Origin: Bacillus sp. OK048
Lineage (GTDB): Bacteria > Bacillota > Bacilli > Bacillales > Cytobacillaceae
Direction: 5' to 3'
Assembly: GCF_900103525.1 (NCBI RefSeq)
Contig: NZ_FNHN01000007.1
Coordinates: 248,001-312,000, forward strand
DNA length: 64,000 bases
The notes under the pieces were generated by a model. That model did no database searches. It was given only the letters and a program-made list of their open reading frames with translations, and had not been told where the DNA came from. A program made the translations under genes and the position numbers. Shown here piece by piece: positions 25,274 to 34,204 of this stretch (position 1 is the first letter of the stretch; each line of letters opens with the position of its first letter).

Positions 25274-26282
25274 AGAAAAGTTTAATCATTCTATAGATAA
25301 TATTGATATACCTCTTGAAAAGCTAGTTGCTAGGGAAAAGGCAGCTATGCTCCAAGTAAAGAAAAGACGAAAGGTCGGAAGAACTACGAGACTTTCCGTA
25401 TTGATTGCATGTGGATTATGTATTACCCTCCTGGGATCCGGCTTTGTTTCAACAGGAATGGCAGCTGCGTTATCAAATATTCCACTGATCGGACCTATTT
25501 ATGCTCAATTCAGTGACATTGCATCTGATAAAATTCAACAAGATCAACTTACGACAGAAATTGAAAAACAAGATAGTCAAAATGGATTAACGATGACCGT
25601 AAAAGAGGCTGTTTACGATGGCGGCCGGTTAATTGTAACAGTAGAATATACAGGTAAGAAAAAGCTTTCTCTTACAGAAGAAACTGTCGGCTTAAATTAT
25701 GTAACAATTAACGGACAGTCAGTCAAACCTGCAATTGCCTCCACTGGGCAAGATGCTATCGATTCAAAGACAATCATTGAACATCATCAATTTACTTTAT
25801 CAAAATATAACGAATACGGCGATAATATTGAGGTTTCGGTTCATGGGGAAAATTTATTTGGATATAAAGGAAAATGGAATGTAACTTTTCCACTTGAAAA
25901 AGTAAACGGTGTTATGAAAGAGTTCTATCCAAAGGTGAAAACTGAAACAGCCGATAAAGATTATGCATTAACAGCTGATAAAGTAACAGTTTCACCTCTA
26001 TCAACACGAATAGACTTAAAGATTGATTATCCTGCTGAAATGGATGAAAACGATACATGGCCATGGTTTGATTTCACAGTAGTCGATGATAAAGGCCGCG
26101 TATATGATCGACTAAAACTACAAACAGGTATGGCTGGGGACTACGGACACCATATGGTATTAGCATTGCCGCCAATGGATGAGATACCTAAATCATTTAT
26201 CATCAAGCCAGCTGATATAAACAATGAAGGTTATAGGGAAGAAATAAAAGAACTAGAATTGGTCGTTCCATTAAATAAATAA
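25266..26282 (+). CDS. DUF4179 membrane anti-sigma factor
   Basis: 338 residues. A short cytoplasmic N-terminus (about 40 residues, charged RKVGRTTR before the membrane) is followed by one transmembrane helix (LSVLIACGLCITLLGSGF) and a large extracytoplasmic DUF4179/DUF5643 beta-rich domain (LTMTVKEAVYDGGRLIVTVEY). This is the standard partner of ECF factors in Bacillales. It should hold the sigma factor at the membrane until an envelope signal arrives. It overlaps the sigma gene by 8 nt. Confidence 0.9.
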   Translation: MNKEKFNHSIDNIDIPLEKLVAREKAAMLQVKKRRKVGRTTRLSVLIACGLCITLLGSGFVSTGMAAALSNIPLIGPIYAQFSDIASDKIQQDQLTTEIEKQDSQNGLTMTVKEAVYDGGRLIVTVEYTGKKKLSLTEETVGLNYVTINGQSVKPAIASTGQDAIDSKTIIEHHQFTLSKYNEYGDNIEVSVHGENLFGYKGKWNVTFPLEKVNGVMKEFYPKVKTETADKDYALTADKVTVSPLSTRIDLKIDYPAEMDENDTWPWFDFTVVDDKGRVYDRLKLQTGMAGDYGHHMVLALPPMDEIPKSFIIKPADINNEGYREEIKELELVVPLNK

Positions 26283-26462
26283 AAATAAATTTTGTCAGAT
26301 TAATCAGGGGTTGTGTAACAAGAAAATGGTCAGACATCTTTTTTGAAAAGGTGAAATGAAATTAAGTTTATTTGTTCAATTAAGGTCCAGATTGTTGAAT
26401 AAGGAGTCCCTTTTCTGATTGAACTAAAGGGTCCTTTCGTTCAATCAGCCTTCTAAATATAT

Positions 26463-26502
26463 AAAAAATAGCCTAAGTTTTTATGCGCTTGGGCTATTTT
26501 TT
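26463..26502. terminator. Rho-independent terminator
   Basis: AAAAAATAGCCTAAG and CTTGGGCTATTTTTT form a 15-bp stem with G-T pairs around a 10-nt loop, bordered by A and T runs on both strands. It lies about 180 bp after the anti-sigma stop. Confidence 0.8.
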
Positions 26503-26629
26503 ATAAACATAAAAGGACCGCAAATACGGTGCAAATTGATACGTATTTTACTATACATTTTGGGCTGTAATTTCACGTTTTGCGATAGGAAACGGAACCC
26601 GTTAAGATACTATATCCTCTTTTTTACAT

Positions 26630-26699
26630 ACTAAAGGGCGGAAACCCTCTAACTCTTAGCACTTATCGTTTACGGAGTGGACTACCAGGGTATCTTATC
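26630..26699 (-). pseudogene. 16S rRNA gene fragment (about 70 nt)
   Basis: Read on the minus strand this matches the Bacillus 16S stretch around E. coli position 785-855: AGATACCCTGGTAGTCCAC, CCGTAAACGAT, AGTGCTAAG, TTAGAGGGTTTCCGCCCTTTAGT. About four substitutions are seen against the Bacillus consensus as I know it. It includes the universal 805R primer region on the plus strand (GACTACCAGGGTATCT). Flanking sequence on both sides is not rRNA-like, so it is an isolated, slightly decayed fragment and not a working gene. Confidence 0.85.
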
Positions 26700-26725
26700 A
26701 ACAATTGTAGAAATTTCACTCCGCA

Positions 26726-26744
26726 CGTTATAATTGTTATAACG
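26726..26744. promoter_or_regulatory. Operator-like dyad before the toxin-antitoxin genes
   Basis: CGTTATAA-TTG-TTATAACG is a perfect 8-bp inverted repeat 72 bp before the antitoxin start. It is a likely binding site for the AbrB-type antitoxin or its complex. Confidence 0.65.
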
Positions 26745-26816
26745 TTTGAACGTAAAAATTGTATTAACGGTTATGATCCTCTGGTTCTGGGAATAAATTA
26801 TAAGGAGGATGAAAAA

Positions 26817-27086
26817 ATGACTTTAGTGGTGGTGAAGGAGCAAATGGAGAGAAAAGTTACTAGAGTCGGGAATAGTTTAGGAATTACACTTCCACAAGAA
26901 GTATTAGAGCATTTACAAATTGCACAGGGCGATGAAGTACGTTTTGATTTAGCGGATGGTCACGTAACGATTAAAAAGAAAGCTGATTTAAAATTGCCAA
27001 AAGGTGTTGACGCTGAATTTTTACAACAAATGAATGATATGATTAACGAGTATGATGAGACTTTTAAGGGCTTGGTAAATAGGTAA
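26817..27086 (+). CDS. AbrB/MazE-type antitoxin
   Basis: 89 residues with an N-terminal AbrB swapped-hairpin domain (ERKVTRVGNSLGITLPQEVL, then IAQGDEVRFDLADGHVTIKKK). An acidic C-terminal tail of about 35 residues (LQQMNDMINEYDETFKGL) follows that should wrap the toxin. AAGGAGG precedes the ATG. The toxin gene starts 2 bp after its stop. It should neutralise the Doc-type toxin and repress the operon through the dyad at 26726-26744. Confidence 0.9.
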   Translation: MTLVVVKEQMERKVTRVGNSLGITLPQEVLEHLQIAQGDEVRFDLADGHVTIKKKADLKLPKGVDAEFLQQMNDMINEYDETFKGLVNR

Positions 27087-27088
27087 AT

Positions 27089-27490
27089 ATGGACCAAACA
27101 AAATATCTTACAGAAGCGCAAGTGATTTTCCTTAATTCGCACCAAATTAAACTTTATTCTCCGAAAGAACAACTAGGAGTAAAAGAACCTACATTGTTAA
27201 ACAATGCAGTAAACCGCCCAAAATCCACGATGTTTGAGCAAGAACTATATCCGAAGATTTATGAGAAAGCAGCGGCATTATTTGAAAGTCTGGCAAAGAA
27301 TCACGCTTTTCACAATGCGAACAAAAGGACCGCATTTGCAGGTCTTTATATGTTCCTTCGGCAAAATCAGCATAAGATTGTAGTTGATCCCCAAGAGGCG
27401 GAGGACTTTATGGTGAAAATGGTTGCAGATAAAAATCCTCCAGTTTCTTTTGAAGAAATTGTCGCTTGGATAAAAGAATACACCATTTAA
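27089..27490 (+). CDS. doc: Doc-type Fic-domain toxin
   Basis: 133 residues of the Doc (death-on-curing) family with motif HAFHNANKR (H72) matching HxFx(N/D)(A/G)NKR. Family members phosphorylate elongation factor Tu and stop translation. The domain is complete: an N-terminal YLTEAQVIFLNSHQI, LLNNAVNRPKS and Phe-rich core, ending in a short helix. It lies 2 bp after the AbrB-type antitoxin gene, so the pair forms a type II toxin-antitoxin module. An isolated 16S rRNA fragment lies just upstream of the module. Confidence 0.92.
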   Translation: MDQTKYLTEAQVIFLNSHQIKLYSPKEQLGVKEPTLLNNAVNRPKSTMFEQELYPKIYEKAAALFESLAKNHAFHNANKRTAFAGLYMFLRQNQHKIVVDPQEAEDFMVKMVADKNPPVSFEEIVAWIKEYTI

Positions 27491-27585
27491 AGCCTATCAT
27501 TTTGGTGGGCTTCTTTTCGTATCTGACACAAGATACTTGTGTTAGGGATGGGATTGGCTAGTAACATGATTGAGGAGTGAGCAAT

Positions 27586-28254
27586 TTGAAAAAAAAAATC
27601 GGCTGTCTGCATGCCCATTATTCAAATATTGAGTATATCGAATCCGCACTATCTGCTTATGACATCGAACTAAGTCATTTCGTGGACCCAGGTTTAATGC
27701 AGCGGGTGGGGACCGACGAGAGTTTCACGGTGGTGGACGCGGAAAAGAAAGTGAAGGATCAGGTGGAATGGATCGTTCAAACGGGTGTGGATGCCGTCCT
27801 GATAACCTGTACAAATTACATTGCTTTATTAAAAGATGAAACGCTCAATGTGCCGATCATCAAGATCGACGAGCCCTATTTTGAGGCAATTTGCAAGATT
27901 GAGGAGCCGCAGACGATCCTGTTTACAAACCCTGATACCGTTTCAGGTACGATGACGCGGCTACAGCAATATGCACAGAACAATCAGAAAATACCGGATA
28001 TTGAGGTGATCGTCATTGAAAATACCTTTGAATTATTGATGCGTGGGGAGAAGGAGGAGTACCAACGAGAAGTGGCCCATGTTTTGAAGCATCAAAGTCA
28101 GCAGAGGATTGTTTCTGTTGCTCAACTCTCCATGGTTGCTGCCGCACAGCAGGTAGAGCGGGAGACTGCTAAAATGATCATCAATCCATTAAGTACGCTT
28201 GTTTCATCTATCGTGGATCAATTAAATCTATCGAAAAGGGCGGAACAAAAGTAG
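27586..28254 (+). CDS. Asp/Glu racemase-superfamily-like protein
   Basis: 222 residues starting KKKIGCLHAHYSN. The conserved elements of the Asp/Glu/hydantoin racemase fold are visible: VDAVLITCTNY (first Cys) and a second half with QRIVSVAQLSM in place of the second Cys motif, which lacks Cys. It may therefore not be a two-base racemase. The start is taken as TTG at 27586, with GAGGAG 8 nt upstream; a GTG at 27577 lies inside that site. Monocistronic. The substrate is unknown. Confidence 0.7.
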   Translation: MKKKIGCLHAHYSNIEYIESALSAYDIELSHFVDPGLMQRVGTDESFTVVDAEKKVKDQVEWIVQTGVDAVLITCTNYIALLKDETLNVPIIKIDEPYFEAICKIEEPQTILFTNPDTVSGTMTRLQQYAQNNQKIPDIEVIVIENTFELLMRGEKEEYQREVAHVLKHQSQQRIVSVAQLSMVAAAQQVERETAKMIINPLSTLVSSIVDQLNLSKRAEQK

Positions 28255-28366
28255 CAATTGTTCCGCAAGAGGTATGTAGATAGTAGTAACGTCGTTCCCT
28301 AGCTGCCAAAAAAAAATTGTCCGCTCCCATTTTTTTTAACAACTATTTGGGTAAATTAAAAAATCT

Positions 28367-29020
28367 TACCTGCCAAAAGGGTCTCCCAACCTGCCAATTT
28401 TGAGCTCTTACCTGCCAAAATTTCATTTCACCTGCCAAAACCATTCGTTCATCTGCCTAATCAATTCCACCACCAAACTAAGAGCTGAAAAAGCCAGGCG
28501 GCAGCCTGGCAAAGGTCATTGGATTTCCTATATATGGATATTCAGACGCGATTTTAGCATAATCCCTTGGTGGAGGAAGCCTTTTTTATTACCTTTTTTA
28601 AAATAAAAAGATTGTACCTGCCAAAAGGATGTCCCCACCTGCCAAATTCGAACGCCTACCTGCCAAAATTTCATTTCACCTGCCAAAACCATTCGTTCAT
28701 CTGCCTAATCAATTCCACCACCAAACTAAGAGCTGAAAAAGCCAGGCGACAGCCTGGCAAAGGTCATTGTATTTCCTATATATGGATATTTGGATGCAAA
28801 TTTAGCATAATCCCTTGGCTGAGGGGGCCTTTTTTATTACCTCTTTTAAACTAAAAACATCGTACCTGCCAAAAGGATCTCCCCACCTGCCTAATTTGTG
28901 CGCTTACCTGCCAAAATTCCATTTCACCTGCCAAATCCATTAGTTCATCTGCCTATTCAATTCGCCACCACCACACCACACTAAAAGCTAAAAAAGCCAG
29001 GCGGCAGCCTGGCTCAGGTA
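28367..29020. repeat. Modular repeat cluster, second locus (3 units)
   Basis: Units start at 28367, 28615 and 28863 (248 bp apart). Each has four ACCTGCCAA words 20-21 bp apart, an ATCTGCCTAATCAATTC end word, AGCTGAAAAAGCCAGGCG with GCAGCCTGGC hairpin (T-tailed on the minus strand), a TTTCCTATATATGGATATT word and a CCTTTTTTATTACC end. The last unit stops at the hairpin, next to the stop codon of the LysM/NlpC gene. Same family as 12881-13860. Confidence 0.9.
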
Positions 29021-29025
29021 TCATA

Positions 29026-30036
29026 TCAGTAAAATCTCTTAAACCCATCTAGATGCTCGGTATAGTAAGGGTTGCCCAGACTCGCAATGGAAACGCCCTT
29101 TTTTTCGTCGGCGTGGATGAATTGGTTGTCGCCGAGGTAGATGCCGACGTGGGAGATGCCTGGTTTATATGTATTTTGGAAAAAGACGAGGTCGCCTGGC
29201 TGCGGCTGGTCGACGTAATAGGTGCGGCTGTAGTAGCCTTCTGCCGAATAGCGCCCGATACTTTTGCCGCTTTTGTTGGCAACATAGTGAATGAAGCCGC
29301 TGCAATCAAAGCCAGAAAGCGTGGAGCCACCCCATACATAAGGCGTTCCGATTAAACTCTTTGCCGTATTCGTAAAGGTCACGGCGAAATCTGTTAGCTG
29401 TGGTGGTGGCGCGCTGCCAGCACCAGAAACGATGAGCTTTTGGCCAACATAAATCAGGTCGGATTTTAATCCGTTAAGTGTCTTTAACTCCAGAACAGTC
29501 ATACTATATAGCAAGCCAATCTTGCTAAGGGTATCACCGCTTTTTATGATATATTCACTGGCTGGAGCACTAGGTGTCGGTATTGGTGGAGCAGGAGGAG
29601 CCGGTGTTGGCACTACTGGCTCAGGCGGCGGTGCCACTGGTGTTGCGGCAGAGACCTTCAGTACTTGTCCGACATAGATCAGATCGGACACCAATCCGTT
29701 AAGGGACTTTAATTCCTGGACGGTGGTGCCAAATTGTTTGGCAATCTTGCCGAGATAATCGCCACTAACAACGTTGTATTCTGTGACACTCACAGTCGGT
29801 ATCGTTGGAGCAGGTTCTGCAGCACTCGCTACTTTGAGTGTTTGGTTGATGTAGATCAAATCGGATGTTAGTCCGTTCCATTGCTTTAAATCCCTGACGC
29901 TTGTTTGATACTGAATGGCAATTTTCGATAAAGTATCGCCTTTTTGCACGGTATAGGTGTTAGCAGAAGCCATTCCCGCATAGGCGCCAGACAGAATGGC
30001 GACGGTTACCACCGCCGTTGCGACTTTCTTCTTCAT
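29026..30036 (-). CDS. LysM x3 NlpC/P60 peptidoglycan endopeptidase
   Basis: 336 residues. It has a signal peptide (KKKVATAVVTVAILSGAYAGMASA), three LysM repeats (starting TYTVQKGDTLSKIA, EYNVVSGDYLGKIA, EYIIKSGDTLSKIG) separated by Pro-rich linkers, and an NlpC/P60 domain. The catalytic Cys is in FDCSGF (about C245) and the His in HVGIYLG, with a downstream IHAD. It matches LytE/LytF/CwlS-type D,L-endopeptidases that cut stem peptides, often for cell separation. GGAGGG precedes the ATG by 10 nt. The minus-strand hairpin of the modular repeat just downstream can serve as its terminator. Confidence 0.93.
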   Translation of the reverse strand: MKKKVATAVVTVAILSGAYAGMASANTYTVQKGDTLSKIAIQYQTSVRDLKQWNGLTSDLIYINQTLKVASAAEPAPTIPTVSVTEYNVVSGDYLGKIAKQFGTTVQELKSLNGLVSDLIYVGQVLKVSAATPVAPPPEPVVPTPAPPAPPIPTPSAPASEYIIKSGDTLSKIGLLYSMTVLELKTLNGLKSDLIYVGQKLIVSGAGSAPPPQLTDFAVTFTNTAKSLIGTPYVWGGSTLSGFDCSGFIHYVANKSGKSIGRYSAEGYYSRTYYVDQPQPGDLVFFQNTYKPGISHVGIYLGDNQFIHADEKKGVSIASLGNPYYTEHLDGFKRFY

Positions 30037-30227
30037 TTTTCTTCATCCCTCCAGACATGATTCTACTTTCTGTCTACTATTCTATCACAAAAAATTGGGG
30101 TTTTAAGCAGATTTTAACAAAAGTAGACACGGAATATTCAAAAAACAAACCTTACAATTTATTTACAAATAATAGGAAGTTTAGTAGAATGGGCGGAGGA
30201 GTTACCAAGAAAGGAGAAAATTGTCTA

Positions 30228-30389
30228 ATGGGGGAAACGCGAAGCAAAGATGAGCTTTCGGCAAATGAATTCTCTGACATTGTAAAAAGAGCCTATGATC
30301 GCGGCCTGAGTGATCAAGCGATGACGGTGCAACAACTACTTGCTGATTTGAAAAATGACCTTTTAAAACTAAAGTTTACTAATATATGA
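30228..30389 (+). CDS. Small conserved-type hypothetical protein, 53 aa
   Basis: A 53-residue acidic helical protein (GETRSKDELSANEFSDIV, ending LLADLKNDLLKLKF). ATG 30228 has AAGGAG 11 nt upstream; the frame is open further upstream but over promoter-like sequence. A terminator follows directly. No known domain. Confidence 0.6.
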   Translation: MGETRSKDELSANEFSDIVKRAYDRGLSDQAMTVQQLLADLKNDLLKLKFTNI

Positions 30390-30396
30390 AAAAAGG

Positions 30397-30429
30397 GGCA
30401 AACTAGATGAATCCTAGTTTGCCTTTTTA
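30397..30429. terminator. Bidirectional terminator
   Basis: GGCAAACTAG and CTAGTTTGCC form a 10-bp stem with a 7-nt loop and TTTTT on the plus side, A-rich on the other. It serves both convergent genes and overlaps the stop codon of the SGNH-type gene. Confidence 0.85.
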
Positions 30430-31175
30430 TTGACAAAATAATCTACAAGGAATTGCGCCCAAACCTGGTAGCCTTTTTCGTTTGGAGCCTTTTGAACCGC
30501 TGTTAAATAATCCTTGATTTCTGGATTATCGGTTGCCGGCCAGGCTGTCCAATGGTCAAGATAGGTGATGCTGTTTTCTTCGGCAAATTGCATTAATGCT
30601 TCCACTTGGATCGCATAATAATTTGGCAGATAGATGGGGTGCGACGGCTGCAACATGATCGTGGTATCTGGATTCGCCGCCTTTGCCGCTTCGATTATTT
30701 TTGTTACGTTCGCTAAGGTGACATCCATCTTCACAACATTATTGTCGTTTAATAAAAACGGCTCGATGACCATCAGCTGTGCCTTTTCCGCTGCCAGCTC
30801 CTGCTGTTTGTTTTGTGCGATGATGTCCTTTGTTGTCAAATCGTATGTATAGTGTGCGGTGCGAATCCTGTCAGGGCCGAAGCTCGCGGTTAATGTTTTA
30901 GAAACGGTTTGCTCCCACTCCATGCTGCTAGAGCCAGCAAACAGAATTTTAAAAGGCTGTTCTGCTTTCAAGGATCGTTTGAGCTCCAGTTTTGCGGTTT
31001 CGGGCCAATTTGCGGCTAGCTCTAGGTATTTATCGACTTCTATTTCGGTCGAACTTGCTGTGATCGCGGGTTTAACTGCTTTTACCGCTGTGGTTTGCTG
31101 GTTCCAGTGGATATGACCATAGACTAGTATGCTAACACAGATTAATCCCCAAATGACGGTGAAAAAATACTTCAT
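30414..31175 (-). CDS. SGNH/GDSL-like membrane-anchored hydrolase
   Basis: 253 residues. An N-terminal uncleaved helix (FFTVIWGLICVSILVYG) anchors an extracellular domain. FKILFAGSSSMEW fits block I of SGNH hydrolases (Ser in GSSS); a later NPDTTIMLQPSHP and the C-terminal YQVWAQFL cover the remaining blocks less clearly. It is divergent from and next to the exopolysaccharide operon, so a role in acetylating or deacetylating that polymer is a reasonable guess only. A GGGG site lies before the ATG. Confidence 0.7.
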   Translation of the reverse strand: MKYFFTVIWGLICVSILVYGHIHWNQQTTAVKAVKPAITASSTEIEVDKYLELAANWPETAKLELKRSLKAEQPFKILFAGSSSMEWEQTVSKTLTASFGPDRIRTAHYTYDLTTKDIIAQNKQQELAAEKAQLMVIEPFLLNDNNVVKMDVTLANVTKIIEAAKAANPDTTIMLQPSHPIYLPNYYAIQVEALMQFAEENSITYLDHWTAWPATDNPEIKDYLTAVQKAPNEKGYQVWAQFLVDYFVNKKAN

Positions 31176-31240
31176 TTGTTACCCCCCAGATACATTTTTC
31201 CTATTATTATAGCAAACTTTGGGCAAGGAATTTATTCCAT

Positions 31241-31539
31241 TTGTGAAAAACCAACATTTTCTTACAAAAAACATGGTATGATGGGTTAGGTAATTTACAA
31301 ATTCCTACAAATAGTTCATAGTAAACTAGTGCTTAGTACCTACAATAGTTTAGTGAAGGCAATTCTTACCAATTGTAAAAACCAACAAAAAGCATGGTAT
31401 GCTAGTAGAGTTGATTTTTTTAATTCCTCTGCCTGAACATAGAGATGTATAGAAAATATGGCAGATTGATATGAAAAGGGAAATAAATATCCACAAATCG
31501 CCATTTAACTGTAAAAAACGACAGGATTCATGGTATACT
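31241..31539 (+). promoter_or_regulatory. Triplicated promoter-like element before the EPS operon
   Basis: CATGGTAT(G/A)(A/C)T occurs at 31272, 31393 and 31529. Each copy is preceded by (T/C)TGT(A/G)AAAA(A/C)C(C/G)A at 31241, 31373 and 31509. In the last two copies a TTGTAA/CTGTAA word lies 19 bp before TATGCT/TATACT. The spacing between copies is about 120-136 bp. They look like three related promoters or regulator-dependent start sites in front of the Wzz gene. Confidence 0.55.
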
Positions 31540-31575
31540 ATTGATATTTTGATTCAACATATACAGGAGGATATT

Positions 31576-32328
31576 ATGGAAGAAACTATTAGTTTAAAAG
31601 AGTTACTAGAGACGTTAAAAAAACGCCTCGTGATGATCATACTCATTACCATGACGGCTGGTTTAGTTAGCGGCATCGTTAGTTACTTTTTTATTACCCC
31701 TATCTATCAGGCTTCGACACAAATTCTCGTCAACCAAGCAAAGAATGAACAAGCGGTATACAACTACAATGAAGTTCAAACTAACTTACAATTAATTAAC
31801 ACCTATAATGTTATCATTAAAAGTCCGGCCATTCTTGATAAAGTAATCGTTCAACTCGGCCTTGATATGACAGCTGGACAAATAAATGAAAAAATTACCG
31901 TCGGCAGTGAAAAGGATTCCCAGGTTGTCAACATAGCGGTCCAAGACCCGGATCCCAATGTGGCTGCGGAAATCGCAAATGTAACGGCAAAAGTCTTTCA
32001 AACGGAAATTGTTAAAATCATGAATGTCGATAATGTTAGTATTCTAGCGCAAGCACAAGTGGTCGATCAGCAAGCACCGATTAAACCACAGCCCGTATTA
32101 AATGTAGCGATTGCGATTGTGGTTGGTTTAATGGCTGCGATTGGAATGGCGTTTTTACTTGAGTACTTTGATAACACGATTAAAAATGAACAAGATATTG
32201 AAAAAATCTTAGAGCTTCCGATCTTAGGGGTTATTGCAACCATTGATGATCAAAAGATGGAAGAATTGAAGAAGCGAAAAGCAGCAGGAAGCAGATCAGC
32301 AGGAAGAGGTGAGACTCTTGGCGTTTAA
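31576..32328 (+). CDS. Wzz/YveK-type chain-length regulator, kinase activator
   Basis: 250 residues. Two transmembrane helices (about 20-42 and 175-195) flank an extracellular Wzz domain ([31 protein letters not shown]). The cytoplasmic C-terminus should activate the BY-kinase encoded next. ATG 31576 has AGGAGG 7 nt upstream. It is the first gene of the exopolysaccharide cluster and overlaps the kinase gene by about 11 nt. Equivalent to EpsA/YwqC/CapA. Confidence 0.9.
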   Translation: MEETISLKELLETLKKRLVMIILITMTAGLVSGIVSYFFITPIYQASTQILVNQAKNEQAVYNYNEVQTNLQLINTYNVIIKSPAILDKVIVQLGLDMTAGQINEKITVGSEKDSQVVNIAVQDPDPNVAAEIANVTAKVFQTEIVKIMNVDNVSILAQAQVVDQQAPIKPQPVLNVAIAIVVGLMAAIGMAFLLEYFDNTIKNEQDIEKILELPILGVIATIDDQKMEELKKRKAAGSRSAGRGETLGV

Positions 32329-33022
32329 GAGAAATAAGAAGGTGAGGACAACAGATCCTAGTCGAAAGCTGATTGCTACACTTGATCCAAAGTCACCGAT
32401 TTCAGAGCAATACAGAACGATTCGGACGAATATTCAATATTCGTCAATTGATAAAGAGCTGAAAGCAATTATGGTCACCTCTTCAGGTCCGGGTGAAGGA
32501 AAGTCAACCACAGCAGCCAACCTCGCAGCTGTCTTTTCACAGCTAGGAAAAAAGGTATTACTGGTTGACGCCGATCTTCGTAAGCCAACGGTTCATCGAA
32601 CGTTCGCTGTTAATAACCTGTTTGGCTTTACCACTGTCTTGACGAAGCAAGCTACCCTTGGCAGTACCGTGATTGAAACAGAAGAAAAGGATCTCTATAT
32701 CTTAACAAGCGGTCCCGTTCCGCCGAACCCAGCAGAGTTATTAAGCTCAAAATTAATGGAGCAGTTCATTGAAGAAGCGCAGGAACAATTTGATTATGTT
32801 ATCTTTGATACGCCGCCATTGTTAGCTGTATCTGATCCGCAAATCCTTGCGAATAAAGTAGATGGTTCGATTTTGGTTGTCTATAGCGGCAAGACGGAGA
32901 TTGACCAAGCGAAAAAAGCGAAGGAACTTCTGGCAAATGCACAAAGTAAATTGGTTGGAGTGGTATTAAACCACAAAGAAATCAAGGATAACGACTATTA
33001 CTATTATTATGGTTCAAAATAA
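32318..33022 (+). CDS. CpsD/CapB-type tyrosine kinase (BY-kinase)
   Basis: 234 residues. Walker A is [13 protein letters not shown], Walker A' is [12 protein letters not shown] and Walker B is [10 protein letters not shown]-terminal tyrosine cluster ([11 protein letters not shown]) is the autophosphorylation tail. It works with the Wzz-type activator upstream to control chain length and precursor supply. The start is taken as TTG 32318, with AGAGGTGA upstream; a GTG at 32309 overlaps that site. Confidence 0.94.
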   Translation: MAFKRNKKVRTTDPSRKLIATLDPKSPISEQYRTIRTNIQYSSIDKELKAIMVTSSGPGEGKSTTAANLAAVFSQLGKKVLLVDADLRKPTVHRTFAVNNLFGFTTVLTKQATLGSTVIETEEKDLYILTSGPVPPNPAELLSSKLMEQFIEEAQEQFDYVIFDTPPLLAVSDPQILANKVDGSILVVYSGKTEIDQAKKAKELLANAQSKLVGVVLNHKEIKDNDYYYYYGSK

Positions 33023-33125
33023 CTAATTTTCGACAAATTGCACCCCTTTACTAGGGCATTAGACGGTGTTACCATGAATATTGTCGAAATAAAATTAACA
33101 GATAATTGGAAGGGGTTGTGCTGCC

Positions 33126-33890
33126 ATGATTGATTTACATTGTCATATATTGCCAGGAGTTGATGATGGCGCACAGTCTCTTGCTCAAGCACTCGAAATG
33201 GCGAGAAAAGCGGTGGAACAAGGAATTCATACGATTGTGGCGACGCCGCATCATTTGAATAATTCCTATGAAAATCCGAAACAACAAATCCTTGCTAGTG
33301 TCGAGGAGTTAAACCAGCAGCTACGCAATGAAAACATCGATGTCAAGGTATTACCGGGTCAGGAAGTCCGGATACATGGAGAAATGATCGAAGGATATCT
33401 AGCAGGCGAAATTCTTCCAGTGAATCATACCCCATACGTATTAGTAGAATTCCCCTCAAACCATGTTCCGCGGTATACGGAGAAATTGTTTTATGAGCTG
33501 CAGGTGAACGGATTGATCCCCGTGATTGTCCACCCAGAACGGAATCAGGAAATCATCGAATGTTCAGAGCTACTCTATCAGTTAGTGAAGAAGGGTGCTT
33601 TAACCCAAATCACAGCGGCTAGTGTTTGTGGCGACTTCGGAAAGAAAATAAAGAACTTTTCGCTGCAATTAATTGAAAACAATCTAACGCACGTGATTGC
33701 TTCGGATGCTCATAATGTCACAAGGCGTACGTTCAAAATGAGAGAAGCATTTGCTGTGATTGAACAGAAGTATGGGAACGAGATGGCCTACTACTTTGAT
33801 GATAATGCTGCGCTGATGATTGAAGGCAAGCATGTCTATAAAGAAGATCCAGAACGGATTAAAAGGAAAAAATTATTCAATTTGTTTTAA
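33126..33890 (+). CDS. CpsB/YwqE-type tyrosine phosphatase (PHP fold)
   Basis: 254 residues of the metal-dependent PHP phosphatase family. DLHCHILPGVDDGA holds the first metal ligands, ATPHH follows, then VIVHPERNQEI and IASDAHN. It dephosphorylates the BY-kinase. GGAAGGGG precedes the ATG. Third gene of the EPS operon, about 100 bp after the kinase gene. Confidence 0.94.
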   Translation: MIDLHCHILPGVDDGAQSLAQALEMARKAVEQGIHTIVATPHHLNNSYENPKQQILASVEELNQQLRNENIDVKVLPGQEVRIHGEMIEGYLAGEILPVNHTPYVLVEFPSNHVPRYTEKLFYELQVNGLIPVIVHPERNQEIIECSELLYQLVKKGALTQITAASVCGDFGKKIKNFSLQLIENNLTHVIASDAHNVTRRTFKMREAFAVIEQKYGNEMAYYFDDNAALMIEGKHVYKEDPERIKRKKLFNLF

Positions 33891-33914
33891 ATCCGATTAA
33901 GTCGATAGAATTAT

Positions 33915-34100
33915 TTAACAAAATCATACAACTTTCAGGTTTAACACCCTGAACGGCGAGGCTTCCCTGTCCGATATCGATGGGAGTACTCAATCATGCT
34001 GTGGGAGGAGAGAGAGATGTTTCAATCCTTAGACGCCTGTCGTCAAAAGCATGGTGTGAGGACGGGTTAGATGCCCGATTTTAAAATAAACCAATAAATA
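33915..34100 (+). ncRNA. Candidate EAR/epsC-type leader RNA
   Basis: A 310-bp gap inside the operon holds a GC-richer, structured stretch with short pairing blocks: AGGTTTAACACCCTGAACGGCGAGG, split as AGGTTTAACACCCTG and AACGGCGAGGC, then a later GACGGGTTAGATGCCCG hairpin. The position, within a Bacillus EPS operon between the signalling genes and the sugar-nucleotide genes, is that of the EAR (eps-associated RNA; Rfam epsC) processive antitermination element. I cannot align it to the model here, so the identity rests mainly on position and apparent structure. Confidence 0.5.
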
Positions 34101-34204
34101 CTTAATGAAAGGATAAGCATGGTGAACGCTTGTATTTCCATTAGGTATTTATTTTTTGCCAAGTATTTAGATAAACGAAAGAAAATATAGAGGAGGAAAC
34201 AAAA

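Noticed and set aside
28400..28854. Plus-strand frames with YLPK and TCQN repeats
   Set aside because: Translations of the iteron repeats with no ribosome site; they change frame from unit to unit.
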